Shown piece by piece: positions 1 through 12,445 of a DNA stretch of 64,000 bases (position 1 is the first letter of the stretch; every line of letters starts with the position of its first letter). The position numbers and the translations under genes are program-made. The stretch is from Nyssa sinensis (lineage: Eukaryota > Streptophyta > Magnoliopsida > Cornales > Nyssaceae), in assembly GCA_008638375.1 (NCBI GenBank), contig CM018035.1, positions 29,001,807 to 29,065,806 on the forward strand, read 5' to 3'. The notes beneath the pieces are model-generated. The model was not told the origin of the DNA. It did not search any database and saw only the letters and a list, made by a program, of their open reading frames with translations.

Positions 1-209
1 TTAAGTCTTAGAGACGTGTTTATCATTTTTTTAATTTATTTCAGTGTTCTATTTTTTCCAAACGGGCATCGCCGTTCGATTCAAAATGTTGTAGATACTA
101 AAGTTAGCCTCTTCCAGGTCTTAATTAGTCTTCTTGTAGCTTACTTTAGGTCTATTGCCATTTTTATAATTTTGTATTCTCATGCAGGACCATGTTCGGG
201 TACCCGAAT
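1..209 (-). mobile_element. LTR fragment (family E), outer part left of the solo LTR insertion
   Basis: AT-rich non-coding DNA. It is the left-hand continuation of the LTR that resumes at 3241; the two are separated only by the solo LTR at 210-3235 and its 5-bp duplication. The minus orientation is inferred from the far end at 5783, which reads GGGTGTTACA and so is the complement of a TGTAACACCC start. The other terminus lies outside the window. Short reading frames here show no recognisable protein. Confidence 0.6.
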
Positions 210-3200
210 TGTCACGCCCCGAATTTCTACAAACCCGAGGCGCGACTGACGAGACAGAAAATAAAATAAATAAAAGGACAAATGTAAATAAATCCACTAA
301 AAAAGCATCCATTCCCATCAATACATAAAATAACATAAAGTACATCTCACAACTACATTGTTCATAGGTCATTCGGGCTTAAGCCCTTACATTACAAAAC
401 ATAAGTCCCATGGACCAAAAATATACCAAGTGCTTCATCCTATCAAAGTATCATTGAGTCTCAAGTAGCTGGAGTATCCTTATCTGAAAAATGTTGCCCA
501 CGAATGGGTCAGCTCAACTACTGGTATGATGAAGTGCTACTGCAAGAAATAAAGCTAAGGCGTGGCATGTGGAAAGTGTACATTTATATCTAAATGTCAT
601 TCAAAGCATCGCAGTAATATATGAGTGGTATGCATGACGCACCCATGCATAACTCTATGCCACACCCATGTCTCATTTACAGGTACTCCCCGATGGCATC
701 GAAGTACCAATGCAATGGCCAATTTTGAGTTTTTCACCACAGGATCTACACCCTCATAATGCATAGCACCACGTGCTCAACTCACGCCATGTTCTCAAGG
801 ATTCACCATATGCCAATATGCTAATGTAATCTCAATGAACATGGTTCTCAATAATATAACATGCTCAGACAATAACATATAAATCATCAGTCAGTTCCAT
901 ATGCATACATATCTCATGTGTCCATATATCATAGTTCATGTTCTTCACTTTACTAAACTCTCAAAGAACGCAAGTAACACATAAACATGTGAACAACCAA
1001 CTTCAAATTATCAAGTAAACACATTCCAAATAAACACATAAATCATTTTAGTCATTCACGAAATATTCCTAACTTAACTTCATTTCTAACATTAGCAAAA
1101 CACCATACCTGACGGGTTAGTCACAACCCAAGTAAACTGCGCTCGTAATGTAGTGGCTAGTAGTGAGAATGTGGAAGGATCAGACTGCCTTCTCCTTGCC
1201 TTTTCGTGTCCTTAAAACCATAACAAGTGACTTAGTTCATTTGTTTCCTAAATGATGCTATTCAACAAATTTTATGTCTTTATTTTATAAGTTTCTATCC
1301 TGCTAAATTAAACTCTACTATTGAGTCCAGGACATCGAAGAAAATAAGTTTAGGTTTTCGTAGAACTCAATTCGGACATCTGGGTTCAAAAAGTGCAAAA
1401 CAGTCATTTTGCACTTTTCATGGGTCCTTACATTTTGTGACCTCTTTTCACAAATCGAACTCCATGATTGAGTCCGGAATGCTCGAGATAATAAAGTTTC
1501 ACTATTTGTTTACTTAATTCAGAGTTCGTTTGACTGTACTTCAATTCAGGGGCATTTTGGTAATTTTAAAGGTTAATACGGGTCTTTTATTTTTTGGGAC
1601 CCCGTCTAGTAAAACGGGCCTCACTATTGGTCTCAAAATGGTCGAGATAGTCAAAATACACTAATGACTTGCCCTATTTGGACTCCGGATTATTTTAGAA
1701 TATTTAAATAATTAAATTAATTAAATTAATTTAATATTTTATTAATATTTTATTCAGGAGGGGTCAAAACATAATTAGTCAAAAGTTCTGTGGGTCGAAA
1801 TCACATTTCCTAAAGTTTTGGGGTCAAGTTTAATTTCCAAAAGTTCAGGGTTTAATTTGTAAATTTTAATTCTTCTATTCTCAATTCGGTTACTCAAACA
1901 GGGATTAGTCCAGAACAGGGATAGGATATCCCCGTTCCTGTTTCAATTTTAAATTTTCAATTTCTTACACCCGTAGCCAAACAGTCCCATTTCCATTTTA
2001 ATTTAAAACCATAGGGCGACACGTGGCAGGGGCGGATCACCCAAGCCCGACCCGAACCCGGACCCAGACCCGACCCGAACAGTCCCCCTTCTTCCCCGTT
2101 TTTCCGGTGAGACACCAGTTGGGTTCCGACGCCTTCTTCGGCGCCGACAACTATTTTTCGGTGAATTTTTCACGTTTTTAAAATGCAATCTTCTTCATTT
2201 TCTCCCAAGGATTTCATATATAGGTTCGGTTTTGGATTTAAACCATTAGATTTTCACGAATAGAGGGTCAAACCTCTCGGTCAACTCTCCAGCCAACCCT
2301 TCTTCTTCATTTTCGTGATTGTTAAGTCACTGTTCAATCTCTATTTTAATCCCAACCCGTTTCTGCATCATAGAGGAACAATTCCTCCTCATCAAAACCA
2401 AGTTTTAAACCAAAAATTTCCACCCAACCGATTATCCTACGAGACTTGCAACTCAATGTTTCTCTCTCATTTCTTAATCATTTTCTTTCATTCTTTTTGC
2501 AAAATGAACCTTACAACATGCTCTTTAAGATCCTATACATCAAATTAATTATCATGCTTAAAAAAAAAAAAAAAAAAAACAGAACTGGGTCACTTACGAT
2601 TTTTGTTGGGTTTCTCTCTCTAGCCGTGCACCTCCTTCACCCTCTGGTTCCAAGCTTGAATCAAGCTCCAAGACTCCTTCTTTCCAGAACTCTCTTTCTC
2701 TCTCTCGTTTTCTGTTTTTCTTTTCCTTCTTTTCTCTCAACTGAGACCAACATATATACACTAACACACCAACTCCCTCACGTCTCCCACCACCAGCCCC
2801 TTTCCTTAACCTCTTTCCCTCTGCTTCAGCCACCCATGCTCTTCCCTAATGCAGCTTTGCATTAAATGCAAAGCTACCCTATATATACCTATATATATAT
2901 ATATACCACTCATTACACACACACTCAACCGACACCACACACACACCCCCACGGTCTGTTGCACACATCCAGTGCACACATGCACTGCTATATATATATA
3001 TACATATACATATTCACATATACATGTACACATATTATTCTACACATATACACATACATATAATATCCCACACATATACATGCTACACCCATGCATTCCA
3101 TAATCATAAACACATTACATTAATTTCACATTTTTAATAATAACAATAATAATATTAATAATAACAATAATGAATAATAATAATAATAATAACCACAAAA

Positions 3201-3235
3201 TTTTTTATATATAAAAAAATTTTGGGGTTATTACA
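210..3235 (-). mobile_element. Solo LTR of the Tekay-like gypsy family A, 3.03 kb
   Basis: On the plus strand it runs from TGTCACGCCCC to GGTTATTACA, so it has TG...CA ends, and it is flanked by the direct repeat CGAAT at 205-209 and 3236-3240. It is co-linear along its length with both LTRs of the element at 51139-62841, including the blocks around GGATCTACACCCTCATAATG, the AAT microsatellite near the right end and the G-rich tract near 2046-2077. No primer site, polypurine tract or coding region adjoins it. A perfect 5-bp duplication around a single LTR is the mark of LTR-LTR recombination that removed the internal region. Orientation follows the family: the LTR reads on the minus strand. 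Confidence 0.92.
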
Positions 3236-3240
3236 CGAAT

Positions 3241-4808
3241 ACTCAATTAGACCTTACCATTAGGTCTAGAGCTTCCAACAATGTTAAGCTTGCCCCTATC
3301 TAATTTTTCGTAGTCAATCTGGCAGCTCGTATATTATTAAGGGCAGTCTAGAAATTATAGATTTCTATGTGTCTATATTTTTGGTATCTCCTTTAACAGA
3401 ATGGATCTCACCGTTAAGTCCAGAACATCAAAAAACCTTAGGGTAGGTACCCTCGTAGTTAGTGGTGTTCATTTGGTAGCTTAATTAATATAATAGGGTG
3501 CATTTAGAATTAGTTCAATTTGTCCATTCATATATTTTAGGGTCCAATTTCCCAAATCGGATTTCACCATTGAGTCCAAAATGCCCAAAAATGCTGGTTT
3601 AGACTCTACTTGCACTTTAATTGGCCTTTGATACATTATATTTAGGTCTAGGGGTAAAATGGTAATTTTTCTTAATCAATTAAAGGCTAAAAAAATATTT
3701 ATTAATTATCTTTTGTGGGCTTAAACAAAATTCTCCCAAAATGATGGAGTCAAAATGGAATTAAGGGAAATTTCGGTTTAAGGCAACTGTTAGTTCAACC
3801 CTTCCCTTTTAATTTTGCCAAAAGTCGACCAGTCTGATCACTAATTAAGTGAGCCGACTCTAGAAAGTTAAGAACCGACCGGTTTGGTCTAGTTTGTGAT
3901 GTGATCGTGATAGCACTATAACGTCACCATCACCTTAACAAAATGACGTTGTCTCATTTAAGTTTAAGATCTATTTTTAGCTGGTCAACCCAAACCCGTG
4001 TAACACCCGACCCGAACCTGGGTTACTATTCATCGTCTCCCCACTAGTAGGATTATTGTTTCCTACAACCCTAATTTATTTATCCCCTATTTCGTAACAT
4101 TTCAGGACTCCTCTCAACCCTATTTTAGCTCCACTCCTTTTTCTGCAGGTCCTACCTTCATTTTAACATCAATTTAAGGTATTGAATCCGGCCTTGGTGT
4201 TCAGTTGAACTCCATTATTGCCCGACCTGCAACTCAAGCGTGCATGCTCAGTTCTTAATGGTTTTTTGTTGGGTTGTGATCCCAAGGCTATAGGGTTCCA
4301 TCCCCCGTTAACAAATGCAAGCTTAAGGCTTGTTTTTAATGGGTTCACATTTGGACCCATTTCTGCAACCCCTCGGTTCCCTTTGGTCTTAGATCCATTT
4401 TAAGTAATTATTTCTATTTTGTGACCCTAATGACATATACTTTCATTTCCAAGCCTTTAAATCAAGTTTTGGTTCAATTGAGAACTAATCTATTTCTTAA
4501 GCCTCAACAATAGTGGTCAGCCACTATTAAAGGTTTCTGACTCTCTCGTTTTGGTTTTCTTGGTCTATTCAACATGTAAATACTATTTCATGTAAATTGA
4601 GACTACTTCAATACTTTAAAACTATAGTTCTATGATCCTGAATTCTAGAGAGAAAAAGAATGGGTTTGAAGGTTACCTTCCATGGCAGTCTTCTGTCCCT
4701 ATGTTGTTGCTTCATCTTATGCTACTTCATCTTCTTTATTTCCCTCTCAGTTCCTCTCTGATTAGTAGAATCCAGTGCCAATCTTGATGAGTTCTTGTAA
4801 GTCCTTTC

Positions 4809-4853
<45 letters not shown>

Positions 4854-5783
4854 CATCATCTCACTTTATCTATTATTTTCATTGAGCTTGGTTGGGGAAT
4901 CATACTTTGTTATGACAGTATTGGTGCTGGTTTTATAAGTCTTCCCATCTTTTATCTCTTTAGCCATCTCACTTCCTCTATTAATTGGGTTGGGACATAA
5001 GGAATATAGAACATTGTGTTGGGACTCCATGTCTCCCTTTGGTCTCTTTTTAATAATTCACCTATCATCCACTCTTCACACACATGCATCACATTTCCCT
5101 TTAATCACTCACTCATTCACATAGCACTAATGGGGTGATAGTCACTTTAGGTTGTCCCCTTATCTTGTCTGCACAATAATGCACACATTACACCAGCGTG
5201 CACAATATAGTTGTTTGTATAAATACTGTCCACCTACCATTATTTTCCAATCACATGTCTATTTATTTATCTATATAAAATAATATATCACATTCCTCCC
5301 TTTATTATGTTTCACAGTGAATTGTCGACACGTCTTCTAACACCCTTACTTTTCACTACACACTATTGTTTCACATGCTATATTTATATATATGTAATAT
5401 CTTTATCGTGAATATATGGCAGTTGTGTAGTGTTGCATTACCATTATTCACACAATAACCCATGTGTACTCATTTTTTTTATTTGTATCATTAGATTGGT
5501 GTATAATTCCTACCAACTTGGTTTAGTGACGTAATTGATTACTTACCCCTCAACCCAGAATAGGTAAAGTCTACATGTGATTAGGTTATATTTCTAACTT
5601 TAGTTTATAATAATATCTCACATAGTGTTTTATAGATTCAAAATTTTTTTCATTAATGCTACTTTTCATACACTGCATAAATTCCCCATCAACGAAGTTT
5701 CGTCGTTGTACTATACATTGATATTATCTAGACATTAATGCTTAAACACAACTACCCTTATAAAATTGGGTTGGGGTGTTACA
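3241..5783 (-). mobile_element. LTR fragment (family E), inner part, inserted in the copia RT
   Basis: This continues the LTR of 1-209 and ends at TTGGGGTGTTACA (5783). Immediately beyond, at 5784, the copia reverse transcriptase reading frame begins in mid-domain, so this LTR interrupts it; ATCAA (5784-5788) should be the target duplication whose partner lies outside the window. Inside are a CCATTTTGCCCC-like module, a (CT)n tract and, on the minus strand, a possible splice donor AAGGTAACC (4671-4677). No coding region is recognisable. Confidence 0.7.
4812..4850. repeat. (CT)n microsatellite in LTR family E
   Basis: About 19 uninterrupted CT/TC dinucleotides lie in the presumed leader of the LTR. 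Similar CT/GA tracts occupy the same relative place in the LTRs at 21229-21250, 33421-33445, 33483-33504 and 26549-26579. Confidence 0.95.
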
Positions 5784-7715
5784 ATCAATGCCCTCTTCTT
5801 GGTTGTTTCATTGGGCTACTAACCTAACTTTGTGTCTAGTTATGTTTCCTTCTTCATCTTTCTTGTTTCTACAGACCTATTTTGTTCTAATTATGCTTTA
5901 CTCTTTAGGTCTAAGAACTAAGTTCCAAAGGTTGTTTCTTTCAAATTGATTAAATTCATTTTGCATAGCTAATATCCAAGATTCATCATTTTCAGCTTCT
6001 TAAATGTTTTTAGGTTCAATTTGAGATAGAAATTCTAGATTATTGCATACATCTCTCAATGATGCTCTAGTACCAACTTTTTGAGTTGGTTCACCAATGA
6101 TTTTATCTTTAGGGTGATCTTTAACAAACTTTCATTCTTTGGAAGGATCAAAACCAACATCTTGAGTTACAATTTCATTTTCTATTTCATCTTCTTTTCC
6201 ATCTTCAAGATATTGATGATTTTCATTATTGTCTTGAAGCAATTTATTTATATTTGAATCATTTTGTACATCATCATCATCTACATTGTTCTTTAATATG
6301 TGAGGATAAGATTCATTAAACACAACATATATAGATTCTTCTAATGTTTGAGTTTTTTTGTTAAAGATTCTATATGCTTTGCTTATATTAAAATATCCTA
6401 AGAAGATTCCTCCATCGAATTTAGCATCAAACTTTCTTAAATTTTCTTTATCATTTAGGACATAGCATTTACATCCAAATACATGAAAGGAGCTAATGAT
6501 TGGCTTTTTCCTAGTCCAAAGTTCATAAGAATTTTTATTAAGTTTTGACTTTATAATCACTCTATTTATCACATAAAAAGCAGTGTTTACTGCTTCAGCC
6601 CAAAAGTATTAAGGTAAATTATGTTCATTAAGTGTTATTCGAGCCATTTCTTGAAATGATCTATTTTTCCTTTCAACTACTCCATTTTGTTGAGTTGTCC
6701 TAGAAGCTGAGAAATTTTGTCTAATTCTACATTCATCACAATATTTTTCTATATCTTTATTATCGAACCCCTATCACTTCTAACATTATTAACAAAGTAT
6801 TCTTTTTTCAATTTGGATTCTTCTACATAATTTTGTGAAGGTTTCATGTCTCATCCTTGTAAGAGATGAATAATGCCCAAGTATATCCTGAATAGTCATC
6901 CACAATGACAAAGGCATAATGTTTTTCTCCTAAGCTTGCAACTTTAGTTGGTCCAAATAGGTCCAAATACAATAGTTATAGTGGTCTACTTGTTGAAATG
7001 TTTTTCTTCTTTTTGAAGGAATATTTCACTTACTTCCTTAGTTGACAAGCACCACATACACTATCCTTTACAAATTTTGTTTGGGGTAGACCTCTAACTA
7101 ATTCATGTCTAGAAAAGTAAGAGATTAAGTCCATACTTACATGACCTAGTATTCTAAGCCATAACCAACTATTTTCATTTAAGGCCGTAAAATAATGCAC
7201 ATTTTGTGAAGCAATGTTATCAAAATTAATGCAATAGATATTGTTATCCCTATATACAACAAATAAAATATTTTCATGGTTGCATGCATCTTTAATTAGA
7301 CATTTATTGGCTTCAAAAATAACAACATAACCTTTATCACATAGTTGACTAATACTTAGCGAGTTATGTTTCAAGCCATCAACAAGAAGCACATTTTCAA
7401 TAGATAGAGAAAAGTTTTTATCTATGCTTCTAATGCCAATGATTTTACCTCTTGAGTTATCCCAAAAACTCACATATCCACCATCTTTTATAATAAGGGA
7501 TGTGAATTTTGATTTGTCTTCGGACATGTGCCTTGAGCATCCACTATCAAATAATCATTTATCCTTGCTTGATCCGGACTTCAAGCACACCTACAAAATC
7601 AAATCAAGTAATTCATTTTGGTACCCAAGCCTTCTTAGGTCCTTCAGGGTTAGTCTTAGGTAACCAAGTTCCTTTTAGAACCCAAATCATTTTGCCCTTG
7701 TCCTTCATGCCTTTT
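5784..7715 (-). pseudogene. pol: copia pol remnant: protease, integrase and RT N-terminus
   Basis: Read on the minus strand, broken frames give in order: the copia protease active site DSGCSRHM (about 7525-7548); the GAG-pre-integrase zone with LGHVSMDL and CGACQ (7030-7200); the integrase core start LDLFGP...VIVDDYSG (about 6880-6990); the integrase C-terminal block with FGCKCYVLND and GYFNISKAYRIFNKK (6132-6572); and the start of RT with DESWILAMQNEF (about 5960-6000) and a conserved RNKKDEEGN...EEGID block ending at 5784. Stops and shifts interrupt it at many points, for instance near 5890, 6000, 6600 and 7550. The product would cut the polyprotein, integrate the cDNA and copy the RNA. It is not functional now. 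Confidence 0.88.
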
Positions 7716-9197
7716 CTAGATTTTCTTGAATGATTGTGCATGAATCGTTGCATTTGAACTAGAAACTCTTACAAAGAAGCTTTTATAAGACTTTTGTTTG
7801 GTATGAACATTATATCCCAAACCCGCTTTATCAAAAACACATCTTTGTTGTGAGATGATTTTATCTAAAATTTCACTTCCCTTAGTAAACTTTTTTATAG
7901 TAAAATTTAGACCATCCGCCTTTTTCTTGAGATAGGAGTTTTCTTCCTTAAGATGCTTATTTTTTAAAATCAATGAATCATTTTCTTTCTTTAAAATCTC
8001 ATTTTGATCATTTGAAACTTGAAGATCGTTTGAAAGAGAGGAGATTTTCTTTTTAAGATCCTTATTTTTAAAGAGGATTTTCACAAGTTCATCATGCAAT
8101 TCCTCACATACATTTTATAACTCTTCATAGGAAAGAGATGAGACAAGATTAGAGTTTATCTCATTCTCATAAGCCATGAGACAAAATTTGCCTACTTCTT
8201 GGTCGCTTGATTCCTCATCAGATTCATCCCAAGTGGCTTTCATTGCCTTCTTCTTGGATCTTCCTCCTTCTCCTTTGAGTTGAGGACATTCCGCCTTTAT
8301 ATGCCCTGGTTTATGACACTCATAGCAAGTTGGAGGTTCCTTCTTGCTTGATTTTCCTTTTTGTTGCTTTCAATTTTGTTGCTTCCTTCTTAGATAGCTT
8401 TTGAATTTTCTTGTGATGAAGGTAACATCCTCATCATTTCCTTGATCATCTTTTTCATTTTCTTCATCTTCATTTGTATGAGATGAGGATTTAAGAGCAA
8501 GGTTGTTCTTTGGTTTATCCTCATCTTTATGACTTCTTATGGTAAGCTCAAGAGTCATGAGAGATCCAAGGAGCTCATCAAGGCTTAGTTTGTTGAGATC
8601 ACTTGCTTATTGAATGGTCGTCACTTTGGCTTCCCATGCCCTTGAAAAAGACCTAAGGATTTTTCTCACCATTTCAACGTTAGTATAGCTCTTTCAATGA
8701 GATTTCAAAGAGTTAATCATGTTAGTAAAGCGACTAAACATTTTGGGTATATACTCACTATCATTTACTTTAAATAGTTCATACTTATGAACTAGCATGC
8801 TAATTGTAGACTTTTTGACTTAATTTGTACCTTCATTGGTAACTGCAAGTTTATCCCACATCTCCTTTACGGATTTGCAACTGGAGATTCTGTTGAACTC
8901 ATTTGCATCTGAGGCACAATATAAATTACTCATTGCCTTAGCATTTAGTTCAATGAGTTTGAGATCCTTTTCACCACGTTCTTGCTCTTCTCAAGCAACC
9001 TTGGTGGTGCTAGTAGAACTTTCAGACTTCATAAGGATATAAAGCCCATTTGTAATGACCTTTCATATTTCATAATCTAAGGCTTAAAGATAGATCTTCA
9101 TTCTAGCCTTCCAATAAGTGTAATTTTAGCCATTAAACAAATAAGGTCTATTTGTCGATTGCCCATCCGTAAAAACAGTTCCTACTATATTTTCCAT
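7716..9197 (-). pseudogene. gag: copia gag remnant with CCHC knuckle and coiled coil
   Basis: The likely start is the ATG at 9195-9197 (MENIVGTVFTDGQ), 44 bp after the primer site. The NRPYLFNG...YWKARMKIYL block typical of copia gag follows within 60 residues, already broken by stops. Near 8290-8340 a CCHC knuckle reads CYECHKPGHIKAEC. From about 8100 to 7850 a Lys/Glu/Leu-rich stretch with heptad spacing (KNKDLKKKISSLSNDL and on) predicts a coiled coil. Such coiled-coil tails occur in SIRE-type gag. The protein would form the virus-like particle and bind RNA. It is fragmented by stops and indels. Confidence 0.85.
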
Positions 9198-9240
9198 ATC
9201 TTTTTTCTTAGAGTGTTAACTATATTTTACAAGATACGAG

Positions 9241-9252
9241 GCTCTGATACCA
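9241..9252 (-). promoter_or_regulatory. Primer binding site (initiator Met-tRNA) of the copia element
   Basis: The minus strand reads TGGTATCAGAGC, the complement of the 3' end of plant initiator Met-tRNA, 2 bp inside the LTR end at 9255. It primes minus-strand DNA synthesis and fixes the element's orientation. Confidence 0.95.
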
Positions 9253-9254
9253 CT

Positions 9255-10862
9255 TGTTGCCCAGATATTTACCCTAGAAGAGGGTGAATAGGTTATTTTG
9301 AAATTATTAGTTTCCTTTTGGATCTTCAAAAATGAAAGCTCTAAATGCATAATAAATAAACAATAGATAGAGAAAGCAAACAAAACAGTTTTACAAGGTT
9401 CGAAAATCATCCTACTTCCTTGACTCAAGTAACCACACATGAGTTTTTCCAGTATTGTGACCTCCTTATAGGTGGAGACCAAACATTTACAAAGTGAAGA
9501 CCACAACCCTCTTATCCTAGCAAATATACCCTTTTGCCTCACCAGGTAGCACCTACTTATAACTCTCACCGCAATGAGATGATACAAAGATTTTTTCCAA
9601 ATAACACTCTCTTTTAGTGTAGTTTTGGTGCAATAAGATGATGACTCTCTTCAAACAAATCAGGTGTAAGCTCTAAGTATTTAAGATGAGTATAACATTC
9701 AAATCTAGATTTTGGAATATGTTAGATCTAAAGTCAAGAACAAAGATTTGAAAGTGTAAGCTTGTAAGTGATGGCTTAGAAAGGCCTAAAGAACCTCTAT
9801 TTATAGCCTTTTAAAGAATATGTCCATTGCTCTTCAAAAAGAATCATTCCCCTCATTTTTGTCTTATCAAAATTTGAATTTGCGATTGACAAATCGATAG
9901 AATCAATCTAGTGAATCATCAACCAGTCGACTTTAATGAGGACTAGTCAATTGATTAGGTCAACTAATTTGTCCAAAGGTTTTGAGGTTCATTTGGTTAA
10001 GAACAATCAGTCAACTATTTCTATGGATCAGCCAACGGGTTCTATTTGTACACTATTTTTCCTTTGGGAAATGGTCGTCTGATATTTCTTTTAGGTCGAT
10101 TGTTTTGGACAATATGCTCAGGAAATACATCAAATGGTCACTCAGTCGACTGGTTCTATAAATCAGTTAACTAGGTTTGTTTGTACACTACTTTTGCCTT
10201 TAAGAGACAATCGATTGAATCTCCTTGGAGGTCAACTGATTTGGACAATGAATCTTTAGGTTGTTTTATAAAACATCACTCAGTCGATTGGTTCCACGGA
10301 TTAGTCAACTGGTTTGATCAATGTAAGTAATAAGCTTTAAGAATCAATAGACTACTTTGATGAACTAGTCAATTGGTTTAGACAGTGAATATCTTCTAGC
10401 TTATCATTCTTAATGTACTTTTATCAAAACATTTTCATCTTTCAAAACTTAAGTTATGATAATGTTTTGTTCTGAAAAATCATATGAGGTTAATTCTTAG
10501 ATGATCATTTTAAATAGTAAGAGCTTCCAACCGATGATCAATCTAAATCTTACATCATTTAAAACCCAAAACCCAAAATAAGGAAAATGAAAGTTTTCAC
10601 TTGAATCCTTGGGCTTGCGTGTGTCCAATTTCTTGAATCATCCTAAGAGCATTCCATTTGTTTTAATCTTTGCTTTGGAGCATAATCTTGAGTGGAATTT
10701 TTTAGCTTAATCGACTTTTGTAATTTACTTGGTCAACAATCTTCTTTGACCTAGAAGACCTATTTGCATCGTCACTTGGGTAAAACATTAGTCCATTAGA
10801 TAATGTTTTGTGATCATCAAAATTACTAAGATGCCCTTGGTTGAAAAGCTTTAGAGCTAACA
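9255..10862 (-). mobile_element. 5' LTR of the copia element, 1.6 kb
   Basis: Plus-strand ends are TGTTGCCC and GCTAACA, giving a TGTT/AACA terminal inverted repeat. The end next to the primer site carries CCCTAGAAGAGGGTGAATAGG, the complement of the CCTATTCACCCCCTCTAGG block found near the 3' end of many plant copia LTRs. Its other copy is outside the window, so the target duplication cannot be checked. The middle (9890-10385) holds a diverged array of SAL-like palindromes. Confidence 0.85.
9890..10385. repeat. Array of diverged CAGTCGACTG-type palindromic motifs in the copia LTR
   Basis: At least ten variants of (C/T)AGTCGACTGG, CAATCGATTG or AGTCAACTGGTT recur, for example at about 9938, 10008, 10146, 10206, 10284 and 10308. 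They sit in two or three longer units that also repeat TTTGTACACTA and TTTGGACAATG. This looks like a degenerate tandem repeat of a palindrome-bearing unit of about 130-180 bp. Confidence 0.75.
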
Positions 10863-11164
10863 ATATATATGTATATATACATATATTTCACATGATATAA
10901 TAATTTACTTCCAGGAGTAGAGTTGTAGAAAACTCCTAGACCTCATACGGTTTCTCCTCCTCAAACCTTGTCTCTCTCCCTCTCCCCCCCTATTTTCTTC
11001 CTGATGGGTGTGTGGGTGTGGCATGTGAAGAGTGCTTATATAGAGAAAAATTTCTTGGCCTCTAAGTTTGATAATGCCATGTGTGACATCATCATATGAT
11101 GTCATCCCTCTTATTTTTTTAGTTTTTTTTTGTGTGTTATGATTATAACATTTAGGATGTTACA
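10863..11164 (-). mobile_element. LTR fragment (family F) between the two copia elements
   Basis: It ends on the right at TTTAGGATGTTACA, the complement of a TGTAACATCC start, so it is the 5' end of a minus-strand LTR. The copia element at 5784-10862 is inserted in it, and it is itself inserted in the copia leader at 11165. It contains a pyrimidine tract (10966-10990) and nothing recognisably coding. Confidence 0.6.
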
Positions 11165-11209
11165 ACTTAGGATCAATCAATTACCTAAGCTACTACTTTA
11201 ATACCATTT
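11165..11209 (-). promoter_or_regulatory. Degenerate primer site of a second copia-type element
   Basis: Just left of the LTR end at 11210 the minus strand reads TGGTATTAAAG, a decayed version of TGGTATCAGAGC (11195-11205). It indicates a minus-oriented LTR ending here with its internal region to the left, where LTR F interrupts it. Confidence 0.55.
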
Positions 11210-12445
11210 TGATAGGTCCTATGTGTATCTAGATAGTGTGAAATAGACCTAGCGGGGAGTGAATATGCTTAAGTAGCAAATACAAATTATCTTAACAAAT
11301 TTTAATTGCTTTGGATGATTGAAATTTTCACTTCAACTTTGTGTTCATGTGTGCAATCTTAATTGGTGGCATGAATCAATAATATAGCAATTATAAAGCA
11401 GTAAAGAGATAACACACCGATTTGTTGAACTATGAATCATTGTTATGTTGGCAAATCTGAGTTGACAAAACCTTTCAAGTTGTAATGTGCCCAAGTTCAT
11501 ATAAGTCAATTCTCAAGCCTTGTGTTCTTCATGCATCCAAGCTATAGTGACAAATTTTATAGTACTAGGTTCGCAAGGGTAAGTATGAGGTAAAAGACCA
11601 GTTACATTGTGTAAGGTTGATTGCATTAAAAACTTCATACATAAAATGTTTTAAATTTAGATTTGATTTGGAAATATCTTTATAATTCCTAGAAATTTGT
11701 TATGAATATTTTTTTAGCATTGAATAATGGTCTCATGTCTTTTGGAAGAAGGTCGGTCAAAATAGATTTCGAAAATAATTTCTAGAATGATATGTCTTCA
11801 CTATTTTGATCATAACTTGAGAAATACTTTGAATTTTTAGGTGATACTAATCTTATATAAAATTAGACTTCAAGAGCTTCACAAATATAGTTAGAACACC
11901 CCAAACCGATTTCATATAAGTGAGATATCATTGTTTGAAGTTGGAGCATTGCGGTAGCAAAGGTAACTCGCTCTAGTGAGCTCATGAGTCTGCTTAAGCC
12001 AACTTTGCTCAAGCAAGCTCCAGAGTTGGCTCGAGCAAACTCCAGCGAGTTGCTCATCCTAGCTCTCTGGCCAACTTGTTCTAGCGAACTCTTGCGTAGA
12101 GCACTTTTTTATTTTGCGATTTAAAATACGTTTTAAAGTCTAAACCCAAAATATAAAAAGCTTTTGATACAAGTTTAAGTTAGACTTTCTAGATGCTCGA
12201 TTTTAGGGTTTCAAACCTTTTCTAAAAAGTTTCTCATAGCATCTCATGTGCATTATAGATCATTGACCTAGAGATCAAAAACCCTACCATCATCATCAAT
12301 ACCATTGTTAAAGTACAAGCTTGTGGAGTTCAAGACTTGTGCGATCAGCAGAGTTCGAGACTGTGTGGGGATTCACAATTATGATATATCATTAGAGTAG
12401 TATAATCTTATGGACTTTTAAGATTCGTGCGATCGAAGGAGTTTG
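11210..12445 (-). mobile_element. Second copia-type LTR, left part
   Basis: It starts TGATAGGTCC next to the degenerate primer site and carries GACCTAGCGGGGAGTGAATA, the inverted form of the U5 signature TATTCACCCCCTCTAGGTC. From about 11930 to 12090 there is a dense set of short palindromic words (CTCGCTCTAGTGAGCTC, CTCAAGCAAGCTC, CTCGAGCAAACTC). Near 12330-12445 a roughly 100-bp unit with GTGCGATC and GAGACTGTGTGG is repeated. The second copy is cut by the solo LTR at 12446 and resumes at 17803. The sequence to the right reads as a plus-oriented LTR, so the orientation of the middle is uncertain. Confidence 0.6.

Larger units (their letters stand above)
5784..10862 (-). mobile_element. Ty1/copia element, SIRE/Maximus-like, 5' part only
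   Basis: On the minus strand the order is 5' LTR (9255-10862), primer site (9241-9252), gag, zinc knuckle, coiled coil, protease, integrase and the first part of RT. RT stops at 5784 where LTR E is inserted, so the rest of RT, RNase H and the 3' LTR must lie left of the window. The gene order (integrase before RT) defines copia. The long coiled-coil tail of gag and the CCCTCTTCTAGGG-type U5 end are what suggest SIRE-like, which I hold only moderately. Many stops and frameshifts show it is old and inactive. Confidence 0.88.

Noticed and set aside
2560..2579. Poly(A) run as the tail of a LINE or SINE
   Set aside because: It lies inside the solo LTR A at a place where sister LTRs have a shorter A-rich stretch (53467-53475), so it is slippage within the LTR.
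5784..9254. A host gene with introns
   Set aside because: The protein scraps are all copia gag, protease, integrase and RT, with a primer site and an LTR next to them.
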